This document shows, piece by piece, positions 1 to 4,996 of a stretch of DNA of 7,362 bases. The position numbers and the translations under genes were made by a program. Below the pieces are notes generated by a model. It made no database searches. It had not been told where the DNA came from and saw nothing but the letters and a program-made list of their open reading frames with translations. The stretch lies in contig CP070627.1 in the NCBI GenBank assembly GCA_020355945.1, positions 8,744,325 through 8,751,686 on the forward strand, written 5' to 3'. Within the stretch, counting starts at the first letter, position 1, and every line of letters begins with the position of its first letter. This stretch comes from Candidatus Aminicenantota bacterium (GTDB taxonomy: Bacteria; Acidobacteriota; Aminicenantia; UBA2199).

Positions 1-702
1 GAAGGGATCAACAGTTTGAATCGATTGAACCGGGAAAAGAAAATAAGGAATCGACTGGAACGATACCATTCTCCGGCAGTGGTGTCCCGTATCATGGAAT
101 CCCATGACAGCAGCACCCTGGAAATGAAAACCTACAAAGAGACCGACGCCACTGTCCTGTTTATGGATATTGTGGGCTTTACCACCAAAGTGGAGCATAT
201 GAACCCGGTGGAGATCGGGGTTTTTTTAAATCACCTGTTCACAGAGATGACCGAGGTGGTCTTTAAACACAACGGTACCCTGGATAAGTACATCGGTGAT
301 TGTATAATGGCGGTTTTTGGGGTGCCCTTTGAAGTTGATAACCACGCAGAATTGGCCATTCAAGCGGCAATTGATATGATCAAACGATTGGAGGAAATGA
401 ACAAAAATCTCCCTACAAAAGATATAATAAACATCAAGATTGGTATTAATTCCGGGAAATTGGTAGCCGGGGATTTCGGTTCACCCAAACGACTCGATTA
501 TACGGTGATTGGAAATACAGTAAACATTGCCTCACGACTGGAGTCTTCCGTAGCCGGGGCAAACGAAATTATTATTTCTGAGGCCACCTATAATCTCACC
601 AGGGATATATTTGAATACCAATTATTGGGAGAAAAAAAATTGCAAGGATTATCAAAACCTGTAAAAGCATATAAAGTCTTAAAAAATAAGAGGACCAAAT
701 GA
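1..702 (+). CDS. Class III adenylate cyclase, C-terminal part (5' end outside window)
   Basis: Makes cAMP from ATP in the cytoplasm. The frame is open from base 1, and the first possible start (TTG at 16) has no convincing ribosome site, so this is the 3' part of a longer gene; residue numbers below count from that TTG. Residues 1-30 form the charged linker (LERYHSPAVVSRI) usual between a GAF-type or other sensor domain and a bacterial cyclase domain. The catalytic domain spans about 43-225. Metal-binding Asp51 lies in FMDIVGFT and Asp95 in KYIGD. The adenine-selecting pair is Lys91 and Thr163 (DYTVIG), as in class IIIb adenylate cyclases. Transition-state residues Asn170 and Arg174 lie in NTVNIASRLE. 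All catalytic positions are present, so activity is expected, probably as a homodimer. The stop overlaps the next start (ATGA), implying co-translation with the TPR lipoprotein. The sensory input domain cannot be seen. Family call firm; adenylate rather than guanylate specificity is inferred from the Lys/Thr pair. Confidence 0.95.
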   Translation, partial: EGINSLNRLNREKKIRNRLERYHSPAVVSRIMESHDSSTLEMKTYKETDATVLFMDIVGFTTKVEHMNPVEIGVFLNHLFTEMTEVVFKHNGTLDKYIGDCIMAVFGVPFEVDNHAELAIQAAIDMIKRLEEMNKNLPTKDIINIKIGINSGKLVAGDFGSPKRLDYTVIGNTVNIASRLESSVAGANEIIISEATYNLTRDIFEYQLLGEKKLQGLSKPVKAYKVLKNKRTK

Positions 703-1493
703 AAACAACTCGAATACTCATATTTTTAACTATCTTTTTATTTATCTTCAGTGGTTTTAGTGGGTGTTCCGCGAAGAAAAAAGAGGTACGATATCCTGTC
801 CGGCTTAAAACCGGAACAGCGGAACATTATTTACATGAAGGCCTTTTTTATCTCAATAACGGTAACATTAATGTGGCTGAAAAAAAATTATTAAAGGCAT
901 TAAAAAAGAAACCCACTCTTATCGGAGCCATCAACGGCCTGGGTATTGTTTACCTGCAAAGACGGGAATTTCAAAAAGCGATTCAATACTTTAACCAGGT
1001 CACTCGAATCAATCCCGAGAGTTATGATGCTTACAATTACCTGGGAGTCATTTACACCGAATTAGGGGAATACAGCCTGGCTAAAGAGAACCTGCTGCGG
1101 GCTGCCAATGCTGAAAAATACAATACCCCGGAAAATGCCTATGTTAACCTGGCGTTGTTAGAGATACGCCAGGAACGATTCGATGCCGCCCTCCGCTATG
1201 TGGAAAAAGGCCTGGAGAAAAACCAACGTTTCCCACCCCTGAGTAATTTAATGGGAGTCATACTGGAAAACCAGGAAAAGTACCAGGAAGCCCTGGAATG
1301 GTATGAAAAAGCGTTGTCGCTTTTGACTGAAGAGGATGTGACCTACCTGGTGAATATCGGGAGGATTTATTCAAAATTGGGTCAAAAGGATAAAGCCCTG
1401 GATACACTGGAAAAAGCCCTCTCCAAAGCCTACTCCCTTGAAATGAAAAAACAGATTCGCTCAATGATACAAAACCTGGAAAAACAGGAATAA
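699..1493 (+). CDS. TPR-repeat lipoprotein (PilF/PilW/Tgl-like)
   Basis: A 264-aa exported lipoprotein built of tetratricopeptide repeats. Residues 1-22 are a signal peptide with a hydrophobic core (ILIFLTIFLFIF) ending in a lipobox FSGC, with Cys23 the expected lipidated residue. About six TPR units follow from residue 41 to 250. Clear ones are DAYNYLGVIYTELGEYSLAK near 110, NAYVNLALLEIRQERFDAAL near 146 and LSNLMGVILENQEKYQEALE near 181. TPRs are protein-protein scaffolds. Lipoproteins of this size and layout include type IV pilus assembly factors PilF/PilW and Myxococcus Tgl, which help secretin assembly, but no pilus gene is visible here, so a specific role is not claimed. The ATG overlaps the cyclase stop and has AAGAGG at 688-693. 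It is likely co-expressed with the cyclase, perhaps as the envelope part of the same signalling unit (inference). Confidence 0.9.
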   Translation: MKTTRILIFLTIFLFIFSGFSGCSAKKKEVRYPVRLKTGTAEHYLHEGLFYLNNGNINVAEKKLLKALKKKPTLIGAINGLGIVYLQRREFQKAIQYFNQVTRINPESYDAYNYLGVIYTELGEYSLAKENLLRAANAEKYNTPENAYVNLALLEIRQERFDAALRYVEKGLEKNQRFPPLSNLMGVILENQEKYQEALEWYEKALSLLTEEDVTYLVNIGRIYSKLGQKDKALDTLEKALSKAYSLEMKKQIRSMIQNLEKQE

Positions 1494-1628
1494 AGTTTAA
1501 ATACGTACCAGCCGAACGCGGTGAAGAAGAGTAACATTTATACCAAAATCGAATCAGCCGAATTCTTCTACGTTTTAGACTACACTTCTAACCTAAAGAC
1601 AACCAACATAACCACCCGGCAGGTATTC

Positions 1629-1643
1629 ATTTTCCTGGAAAAT
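1629..1643. promoter_or_regulatory. 15-base palindrome, possible operator
   Basis: ATTTTCC-T-GGAAAAT is a perfect inverted repeat (7-base arms, 1-base centre). It sits 35 bases upstream of a TTGACA box and upstream of the PP2C gene, a position suited to a dimeric activator or repressor. No known regulator site is recognised, and AT-rich palindromes of this size can arise by chance. Confidence 0.3.
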
Positions 1644-1678
1644 TCTTGCAAAAAAATGGATTTACCGGGAATAAGAAA

Positions 1679-1706
1679 TTGACAAAAAAATTTCGATATG
1701 TTAAAA
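1679..1706 (+). promoter_or_regulatory. Possible promoter for the PP2C-FHA-thioredoxin-like unit
   Basis: A perfect -35 consensus TTGACA at 1679-1684 is followed after 16 bases by a weak -10-like TTAAAA at 1701-1706. It is the best candidate in the gap between the TPR and PP2C genes. The poor -10 keeps confidence low; the A/T-rich context also makes chance matches likely. Confidence 0.35.
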
Positions 1707-1713
1707 AAAGAGG

Positions 1714-1809
1714 ATGATTCATTTTATGAAGGGTAAGTACGATATGTGGAAATGGGCACGCTGTAGGCTCATTCACCTGCACATGCAGAAAAGGAAAATT
1801 GTAGAATGA
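1714..1809 (+). CDS. Possible 31-aa leader ORF coupled to the PP2C gene
   Basis: An ATG at 1714 (others in frame at 1726 and 1744) opens a frame of 31 codons. Its TGA (1807-1809) overlaps the PP2C ATG (1806-1808) as ATGA, the same coupling used by three other gene pairs here. The peptide is basic and aromatic, with a WKWARCRLIHLHMQKRK segment, and matches no family I recognise. The purine run AGAGG at 1709-1713 suits the second ATG better than the first. The overlap may be chance, since the PP2C gene has its own AAGGA at 1791-1795. If translated it could act as a coupling leader rather than a functional protein. Confidence 0.25.
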   Translation: MIHFMKGKYDMWKWARCRLIHLHMQKRKIVE

Positions 1810-2645
1810 GAATCCATTACTTTGGTAAAAGTGATAGAGGCCAGGTCAGGCAGAGCAATGAGGACTATTTTGCCGCTGAGAGAATAAAAGAAAAAGAATA
1901 TCTCTTTGTAGTGGCTGACGGCATGGGAGGTCATCGCGCCGGCGATGTGGCCTCAAAATTAGGGACACAAAATTTTATCCGCCAGTATAAAAAACTAAGA
2001 AAGAAAAAAAATTCTATCATGGATTCCATGAACCGGGCGCTGGAAAAGGCAAACAGCGTGATCCTGGCAAAAGCCACCTCTGATCCCCAAAAAAGAGGAA
2101 TGGGAACCACTTTCAGTGCAGTAGTTATTTCCAGTATGAAAGCATATATCGTACATGTCGGAGATTCCAGGATATATTTGCTTCGAGACGATCACATATT
2201 ACAATTGACAACGGATCACACCTTTGTAGGAAAAATGCTGGAAGAAGGACGTATTACCGAAGATGAAGCACGGGACCACCCACAAAAGAATATCTTATAT
2301 ATGTCCCTGGGCGCTCGAAAAACCTTTGAACCGGAAATAAAAAAACAAATAGACCTCCAGGCAGGTGATATCTTTATTATATGTTCCGATGGGCTCAATA
2401 ATATGGTAAGCGACGGCACAATAAAAGAATATGTCCTTTCATACAGTCCCGACGAAGCTGTTGAAGAATTGATCAGGCTGGCCAACGACAATGGCGGTAC
2501 CGACAATATTACCCTCCAGGTAGTCCAGGTAGAAACCAGTAGAAAACCTGAAAAAACAGAGCCCATTCCTATTGTAAAAGAAAAAAATAAAATCGGGCCC
2601 TTTATAAAGAAATTTTTTAAAAGACAACAACCGGAGGAAAAATGA
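1806..2645 (+). CDS. PP2C-family Ser/Thr protein phosphatase (Stp/PrpC-like)
   Basis: A 279-aa metal-dependent phosphatase that removes phosphate from Ser/Thr, usually opposing a Hanks-type kinase. The bacterial PP2C motifs occur in order: RQSNED (15-20), VADGMGGH (36-43), GMGTT (98-102), VHVGDSR (116-122), TTDHT (135-139), CSDGLNNM (193-200) and GGTDNIT (230-236). The metal-binding Asp candidates Asp20, Asp38, Asp195 and Asp233 are present, so the enzyme should be active. The catalytic domain ends near 242. A Lys/Pro-rich tail of about 37 residues follows, ending in a basic, aromatic stretch (GPFIKKFFKRQ), absent from minimal Stp-type enzymes and possibly used for membrane or partner contact. 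There is no transmembrane segment, so it is cytoplasmic. AAGGA at 1791-1795 supports the start. The stop overlaps the FHA gene (ATGA), so phosphatase and phosphothreonine reader are made together. No kinase lies in the window. Confidence 0.95.
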   Translation: MRIHYFGKSDRGQVRQSNEDYFAAERIKEKEYLFVVADGMGGHRAGDVASKLGTQNFIRQYKKLRKKKNSIMDSMNRALEKANSVILAKATSDPQKRGMGTTFSAVVISSMKAYIVHVGDSRIYLLRDDHILQLTTDHTFVGKMLEEGRITEDEARDHPQKNILYMSLGARKTFEPEIKKQIDLQAGDIFIICSDGLNNMVSDGTIKEYVLSYSPDEAVEELIRLANDNGGTDNITLQVVQVETSRKPEKTEPIPIVKEKNKIGPFIKKFFKRQQPEEK

Positions 2646-3085
2646 AACTAAAATCCCTTTTAAGTAAACTCTCAGGGAAGAAAAAGAAGTCACCGGTGGT
2701 GCCACCTATAGAAGATACGGATGAAGTGATTCAACAGGAAATATCCTTTGATCGCAGGCAAACCCGAATTGAAGAACCCGGGGTGGTGGGAGAAATCGAT
2801 GTCTATGTCAATAATGAAAAAATGAATATCCATACCCTGGCCCCGGTTACAAAAATCGGCAGAGACCCCTCTCAGTCGGATATCATCATTTCAGAGCTGA
2901 TTGTTTCAAAACTCCATTGTACCATATATTCGCAGGGTGAACGCTTTTTCATCAAAGATAATCATTCCACTAACGGCGTCTATATCAATCACCAACAAAT
3001 TACCGAACAAGAAATAAAAAACGGGGATATGATACTGCTGGGTAAAAAAGGCGCTGTTAAACTGGTCTTTCATATCAGGAAATAA
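2642..3085 (+). CDS. FHA-domain protein (phosphothreonine reader)
   Basis: A 147-aa soluble protein with one C-terminal forkhead-associated domain (about 51-145), which binds phosphothreonine peptides. The signature residues are present: Gly73-Arg74 in KIGRDPSQSD, Ser89 and His92 in VSKLHC, and Asn111-Gly112 in HSTNGVYIN. Residues 1-18 are Lys-rich (four consecutive Lys at 13-16), then an acidic stretch (IEDTDEVIQQE), then RRQTRIEEPG around Thr41. A Thr in a flexible N-terminal arm ahead of an FHA domain recalls GarA/OdhI, where phosphorylation there makes the FHA domain bind its own tail; whether that happens here is inference. The start has GGAGG at 2633-2637 and overlaps the PP2C stop. Dephosphorylation by the neighbouring PP2C would be a natural control. 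The binding partner is unknown. Confidence 0.93.
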   Translation: MKLKSLLSKLSGKKKKSPVVPPIEDTDEVIQQEISFDRRQTRIEEPGVVGEIDVYVNNEKMNIHTLAPVTKIGRDPSQSDIIISELIVSKLHCTIYSQGERFFIKDNHSTNGVYINHQQITEQEIKNGDMILLGKKGAVKLVFHIRK

Positions 3086-3099
3086 GGAGGTAATGAAAA

Positions 3100-3576
3100 A
3101 TGAAAAAGAAACATTTTATCAGTGTCTTTGTTATGGGCACTGCCCTGGTTATTTTTCTCTCACCGCTGTTAACGGGTGTAGAAAAAATCGACAAAGACAG
3201 CATATTGAAAACCGGTAAAGAATGGGAAGACATTTATATGAACTACCGGGTGGATGAGTCATTCCTGGATACGTTGAAAGTAAAGATCGGGGACAACTTG
3301 AAAATCGATGTTTACCTGGGAACCTGGTGCCCGGACTCACGCAACAATGTACCCGAATTTATAAAAATCATTGAAGCAGTGAACCAGGACAATTTGCCTG
3401 TCAATTATTACAATGTTCAACGCAAAGCCCACAAAGGAATCAAATATTTTGTCGAAGATTTAAAAGTGGAACGAGTTCCTACTTTTATTTTCTACCGGGA
3501 TGGCAAAGAAATCGGCCGCATCGTGGAGAATCCCAAAAATAGCCTGATTGAAGATTTCTTAGAAATCATTTTCTAG
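3100..3576 (+). CDS. Exported thioredoxin-fold protein with a single cysteine (WCPDS)
   Basis: A 158-aa protein with a thioredoxin-like domain. Residues 1-26 form a signal peptide or N-terminal anchor (MKKKHF, then VFVMGTALVIFL); there is no lipobox, so a periplasmic or membrane-anchored location is expected. The domain runs from about 60 to 158: strand KIDVYLGTWCPDS, then helix VPEFIKIIEAV, and the cis-proline loop ERVPTFIFYRDGKEIG with Pro127. The active-site position reads WCPDS, so the second Cys of CxxC is replaced by Ser80, and Cys77 is the only cysteine in the protein. Such a protein cannot run the normal dithiol cycle; a monothiol role (mixed disulphide, peroxide or isomerase-like) or a structural role is possible. 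WCPDS-type thioredoxin folds do occur in bacterial exported proteins. A strong AAGGAGG at 3084-3090 overlaps the FHA stop and sets the start, making this the last gene of the + unit. Confidence 0.88.
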   Translation: MKKKHFISVFVMGTALVIFLSPLLTGVEKIDKDSILKTGKEWEDIYMNYRVDESFLDTLKVKIGDNLKIDVYLGTWCPDSRNNVPEFIKIIEAVNQDNLPVNYYNVQRKAHKGIKYFVEDLKVERVPTFIFYRDGKEIGRIVENPKNSLIEDFLEIIF

Positions 3577-3594
3577 GATCCTTTCCGAGTAGTC

Positions 3595-3633
3595 TTTCTT
3601 CGTGTTTCTTCATGTTTCACTGTATCTTCGTGG
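3595..3633. repeat. Degenerate 10-base tandem repeat between convergent genes
   Basis: TTTCTTCGTG (3595-3604) is followed directly by TTTCTTCATG (3605-3614), then a degenerate TTTCACTGTA (3615-3624) and TCTTCGTGG (3625-3633). It fills most of the 63-base gap between the thioredoxin-like gene and folK. Similar CTTCGTG-rich tandem runs occur in intergenic DNA of various bacteria (recollection, not checked). No stable hairpin or T-run terminator is seen in this gap. Confidence 0.55.
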
Positions 3634-3639
3634 CTAAAA

Positions 3640-4149
3640 TTAGAAATTTAAGGAAAGGGGACCTATTTTCTTAACCCTATCCATCTTAAATTTAGCTGGT
3701 AATTGTTCCAGGATTTCTTTTATTGGTTTTTTAAGCACCGGGTGGACCACCTCCGGGGCAATTTCATTTAATGGAATGAGTACAAATGCCCGTTTTGTCA
3801 TTTCTTTATGAGGGATCACCAGTTCTTCGCTATTAATCACCTGGTCACCTGCCAGTAATATATCGATATCAATGGTTCGGGGCAGGTTATGTGAATAAGC
3901 GATATCACGGCCCATGTGCTTCTCAAACTCTTTGATCTGCAGCAATAAATCAACAGGTGCCAGGGATGTCCGCACACCAAGGACCAGGTTGTAAAAATCC
4001 CCGGCATTGTTTTTCATGCCCACTGGCTCGGTCTCATAAAGAAAGGACACTTCCAGGATATCGCCAATTCCTTGTAGAAAATCAATCGCTTTTTTTATAT
4101 TGGCGGCTTTATCCCCCACATTAGACCCTAACGATAAGTAGTATATCAT
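3640..4149 (-). CDS. folK: 6-hydroxymethyl-7,8-dihydropterin pyrophosphokinase (HPPK)
   Basis: Transfers pyrophosphate from ATP to 6-hydroxymethyl-7,8-dihydropterin, giving the substrate of dihydropteroate synthase in folate synthesis; cytoplasmic. The 169 residues are close to the usual 150-170. Family motifs are all present: LSLGSNVGD (5-13), FLYETEPVG (36-44), DFYN (51-54), GRD (80-82), PRTIDIDIL (90-98) and IPHKEMTKRAFVLIPLNEIAPE (from 112). Asp94 and Asp96 correspond to the Mg-binding pair of the E. coli enzyme, and Arg81, Arg91, His114 and Arg120 fit its nucleotide- and pterin-contacting residues. The ATG overlaps the stop of the small upstream ORF (ATGA on the minus strand), and no strong ribosome site is seen, so translation is probably coupled. 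It is convergent with the thioredoxin-like gene. No other folate gene (folB, folP) is in the window. Confidence 0.96.
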   Translation of the reverse strand: MIYYLSLGSNVGDKAANIKKAIDFLQGIGDILEVSFLYETEPVGMKNNAGDFYNLVLGVRTSLAPVDLLLQIKEFEKHMGRDIAYSHNLPRTIDIDILLAGDQVINSEELVIPHKEMTKRAFVLIPLNEIAPEVVHPVLKKPIKEILEQLPAKFKMDRVKKIGPLSLNF

Positions 4150-4301
4150 GCCAGTTGCTCATAGGAAATAGAACTCTTTTTTTCGATTTCTTCCAGTATT
4201 TTCTTTTGTATCTCGTTTACAGTTCCACTTACAGTTCCATTCTCTTTAAAAACTTTATCCTGTCCGGTAATCAGGTCATCTATATTTATTGGTAATGGCA
4301 T
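4146..4301 (-). pseudogene. 51-aa ORF, probable internally deleted AlbA_4-type (COG2865-like) protein
   Basis: A short minus-strand frame from an ATG at 4301-4299 whose TGA overlaps the folK ATG. It begins MPLPINIDDLITGQ, which resembles the start of AlbA_4 putative DNA-binding proteins (usually followed by ExxxxEFK and several hundred residues). It jumps at about residue 15-20 into NGTVSGTVNEIQKKILEEI, which resembles the far C-terminal part of the same family: GTVN-type repeats, then a winged helix. It stops at ISYEQLA, halfway through the helix-turn-helix. So it looks like a head and a tail joined in frame with the middle, and the last part, lost. A 12-base tandem duplication at 4217-4240 encodes the GTV repeat. 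Family assignment is from memory of sequence style and needs a profile search. It may still be translated to couple folK; a functional small protein is the alternative. Confidence 0.45.
4217..4240. repeat. 12-base tandem duplication inside the small ORF upstream of folK
   Basis: TTACAGTTCCAC is followed at once by TTACAGTTCCAT, differing in one base. Read on the minus strand it encodes two in-frame GTV(S/N) units, so the repeat is coding and frame-neutral. Confidence 0.8.
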
Positions 4302-4316
4302 GCCTTTATTTTACAT

Positions 4317-4347
4317 AATATATTTTAAAATTCAAGGTCTCTGTCGA
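4317..4347 (-). promoter_or_regulatory. Weak promoter candidate for the small ORF and folK
   Basis: On the minus strand, TATATT (4322-4317) lies 16 bases above the ATG of the 51-aa ORF. A TCGACA -35-like box (4347-4342) is 19 bases further up, a longer spacer than ideal. The sequence is AT-rich and offers other -10-like choices, so only the general position is supported. Confidence 0.25.
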
Positions 4348-4348
4348 T

Positions 4349-4415
4349 AAAAAGCTTTTGAGGGGGGTACAGGGGGGCGGTTTTCTCGAAAAGAGCCCCC
4401 CTGGCCGCCGGAGGC
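4349..4415. repeat. GC-rich REP-like palindromic element
   Basis: A compact structured block in AT-rich DNA. It holds AAAAGCTTTT (4350-4359), a G6 run (4362-4367), and a hairpin with arms AGGGGGGC (4371-4378) and GCCCCCCT (4395-4402). Inside, TTTT (4381-4384) pairs with AAAA (4389-4392) around a CTCG loop, separated by a GG/GA mismatch. GCCGCCGGAGGC (4404-4415) follows. On the minus strand it reads GCCTCCGGCGGCC, then the G-rich hairpin, then AAAAGCTTTT. That order resembles intergenic REP/MITE-type palindromes I recall from several bacterial groups. No open frame is convincing across it, and no T run follows the hairpin, so it is not a typical terminator. Confidence 0.6.
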
Positions 4416-4448
4416 AAAATAGTATTAGATTTAGGTCTGGGTGAGCAG

Positions 4449-4477
4449 TTGTTTTGTTGGAAAAAAAATATTATAAT
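4449..4477 (+). promoter_or_regulatory. Promoter of the MNT/HEPN gene pair
   Basis: A perfect -10 box TATAAT at 4472-4477 is preceded at 17 bases by TTGTTT (4449-4454), a partial -35. Transcription would start near 4484, giving a leader of about 28 bases before the MNT ATG, with GAGG at 4504-4507 as ribosome site. It is the best promoter in the window. Toxin-antitoxin promoters are often autoregulated, but no operator palindrome is obvious here. Confidence 0.6.
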
Positions 4478-4511
4478 AGTTATGTAATATTTTGAACAAG
4501 GTTGAGGTATT

Positions 4512-4820
4512 ATGAGAACGACATATGACATTAATCAAATTCCAGTCAGTCACCGACATGATGTTAAAAAAGCACTGGAGATTTTAAAAGATGTAGGATG
4601 TCAGGAGGTGTATATTTTCGGTTCTCTTGTTAATGGGCCGGTAACTCCTAAATCGGATATTGATTTAGCTGTCAAAGGTATTCCCCCTGAATCCTTTTTT
4701 AAAGTTTTTGGCAAACTTATAATGCAGTTGGATCATCCTGTGGACCTAATTGATCTTGAAGAAGATAACCGTTTTGCCAATATGCTTCAAAGAGAAGGGT
4801 ATCTACGTCGTGTTAACTAG
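4512..4820 (+). CDS. MNT-domain nucleotidyltransferase, antitoxin of a HEPN/MNT pair (MntA-like)
   Basis: A 102-aa minimal nucleotidyltransferase. The polymerase-beta-type signature is intact: Gly37-Ser38 (IFGSLVNG), Asp49 and Asp51 (KSDIDLAV), and a third acidic position Asp78 in HPVDLIDL. In HEPN/MNT toxin-antitoxin systems the MNT protein (MntA) silences the HEPN ribonuclease, in the characterised case by adding AMP to a tyrosine of the toxin. The length is normal for the family and nothing is missing. The start has GAGG at 4504-4507 behind a good promoter. The stop overlaps the start of the shortened HEPN gene by 11 bases, the usual tight order. Because its partner looks non-functional, this may be an orphan antitoxin, possibly protecting against a related toxin elsewhere (inference). 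Confidence 0.9.
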   Translation: MRTTYDINQIPVSHRHDVKKALEILKDVGCQEVYIFGSLVNGPVTPKSDIDLAVKGIPPESFFKVFGKLIMQLDHPVDLIDLEEDNRFANMLQREGYLRRVN

Positions 4821-4989
4821 AAAAATAATTAAAGAAATAAAATTTGAACTGGAAGAAATAGAAAATCTTTTTGAGTTGTACAAAAAAATGAAAAGTCTGG
4901 TAACCCCGATTCAAAATACGTGGGAAAGATTTAAAGTAGAGATTTCATCCTTTCTAAAAGCACTTGAAAGTGAAGAAGAAGAATCATGA
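4810..4989 (+). pseudogene. HepT-like HEPN toxin with the catalytic middle missing (59 aa)
   Basis: A 59-aa frame beginning best at GTG 4810, with GAAGGG at 4794-4799, overlapping the MNT stop. An ATG at 4750 is in frame but would overlap the MNT gene by 71 bases. The head, RKIIKEIKFELEEIENLF, and the tail, KMKSLVTPIQNTWERFK, resemble the first and last helices of HepT-like proteins paired with MNT antitoxins. Those are normally about 140-150 aa and carry a catalytic RxxxxxH-type motif (often within a FRH..RH..Y stretch) just before the KMKPLV-like tail. Here head runs straight into tail near residue 25, so about 80-90 residues including that motif seem absent, with the frame kept. There is no Arg...His pair at all; the protein contains no His. 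Expected to lack RNase activity. It may still fold into a short coiled coil and bind the MNT protein. Family comparison is from memory. Confidence 0.7.
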
Positions 4990-4996
4990 GTGATAT

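Larger units (their letters stand above)
1494..1805 (+). other. 312-base intergenic region before the PP2C gene
   Basis: No long reading frame or structural RNA is recognisable. The second half holds a 15-base palindrome (1629-1643), a TTGACA -35-like box (1679-1684) and a 31-codon ORF ending on the PP2C start; each is listed separately. No clear terminator is seen after the TPR gene. The gap probably separates two transcription units. Confidence 0.6.

Noticed and set aside
699..1493. Naming the TPR lipoprotein pilF or tgl
   Set aside because: Signal, lipobox and TPRs match the layout, but no pilus gene is nearby and TPR similarity is not specific.
1494..1805. tRNA, riboswitch or CRISPR in the long gap
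   Set aside because: No cloverleaf, conserved riboswitch core or regularly spaced repeats could be found.
2216..2566. Minus-strand frame of 116 codons inside the PP2C gene
   Set aside because: Lies wholly within a gene carrying every PP2C motif; its own translation shows no recognisable domain.
3553..3567. GATTTC-TTA-GAAATC inverted repeat at the end of the thioredoxin-like gene as a terminator
   Set aside because: The stem is AT-rich, lies inside the coding region before the stop, and is followed only by a short mixed T stretch.
4371..4402. G/C hairpin as a Rho-independent terminator
   Set aside because: No T run follows on either strand, and the flanking GCCGCCGGAGGC and G6 run fit a repeat element better.
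4325..4531. Minus-strand frame of 68 codons across the REP-like element and promoter
   Set aside because: It spans the palindrome and the TATAAT promoter, has low-complexity phenylalanine- and proline-rich content and no domain.
4750..4989. ATG 4750 as start of the HEPN remnant
   Set aside because: It would overlap the MNT gene by 71 bases and adds residues translated from the MNT coding region in another frame; GTG 4810 with GAAGGG upstream fits the HepT-like start better.
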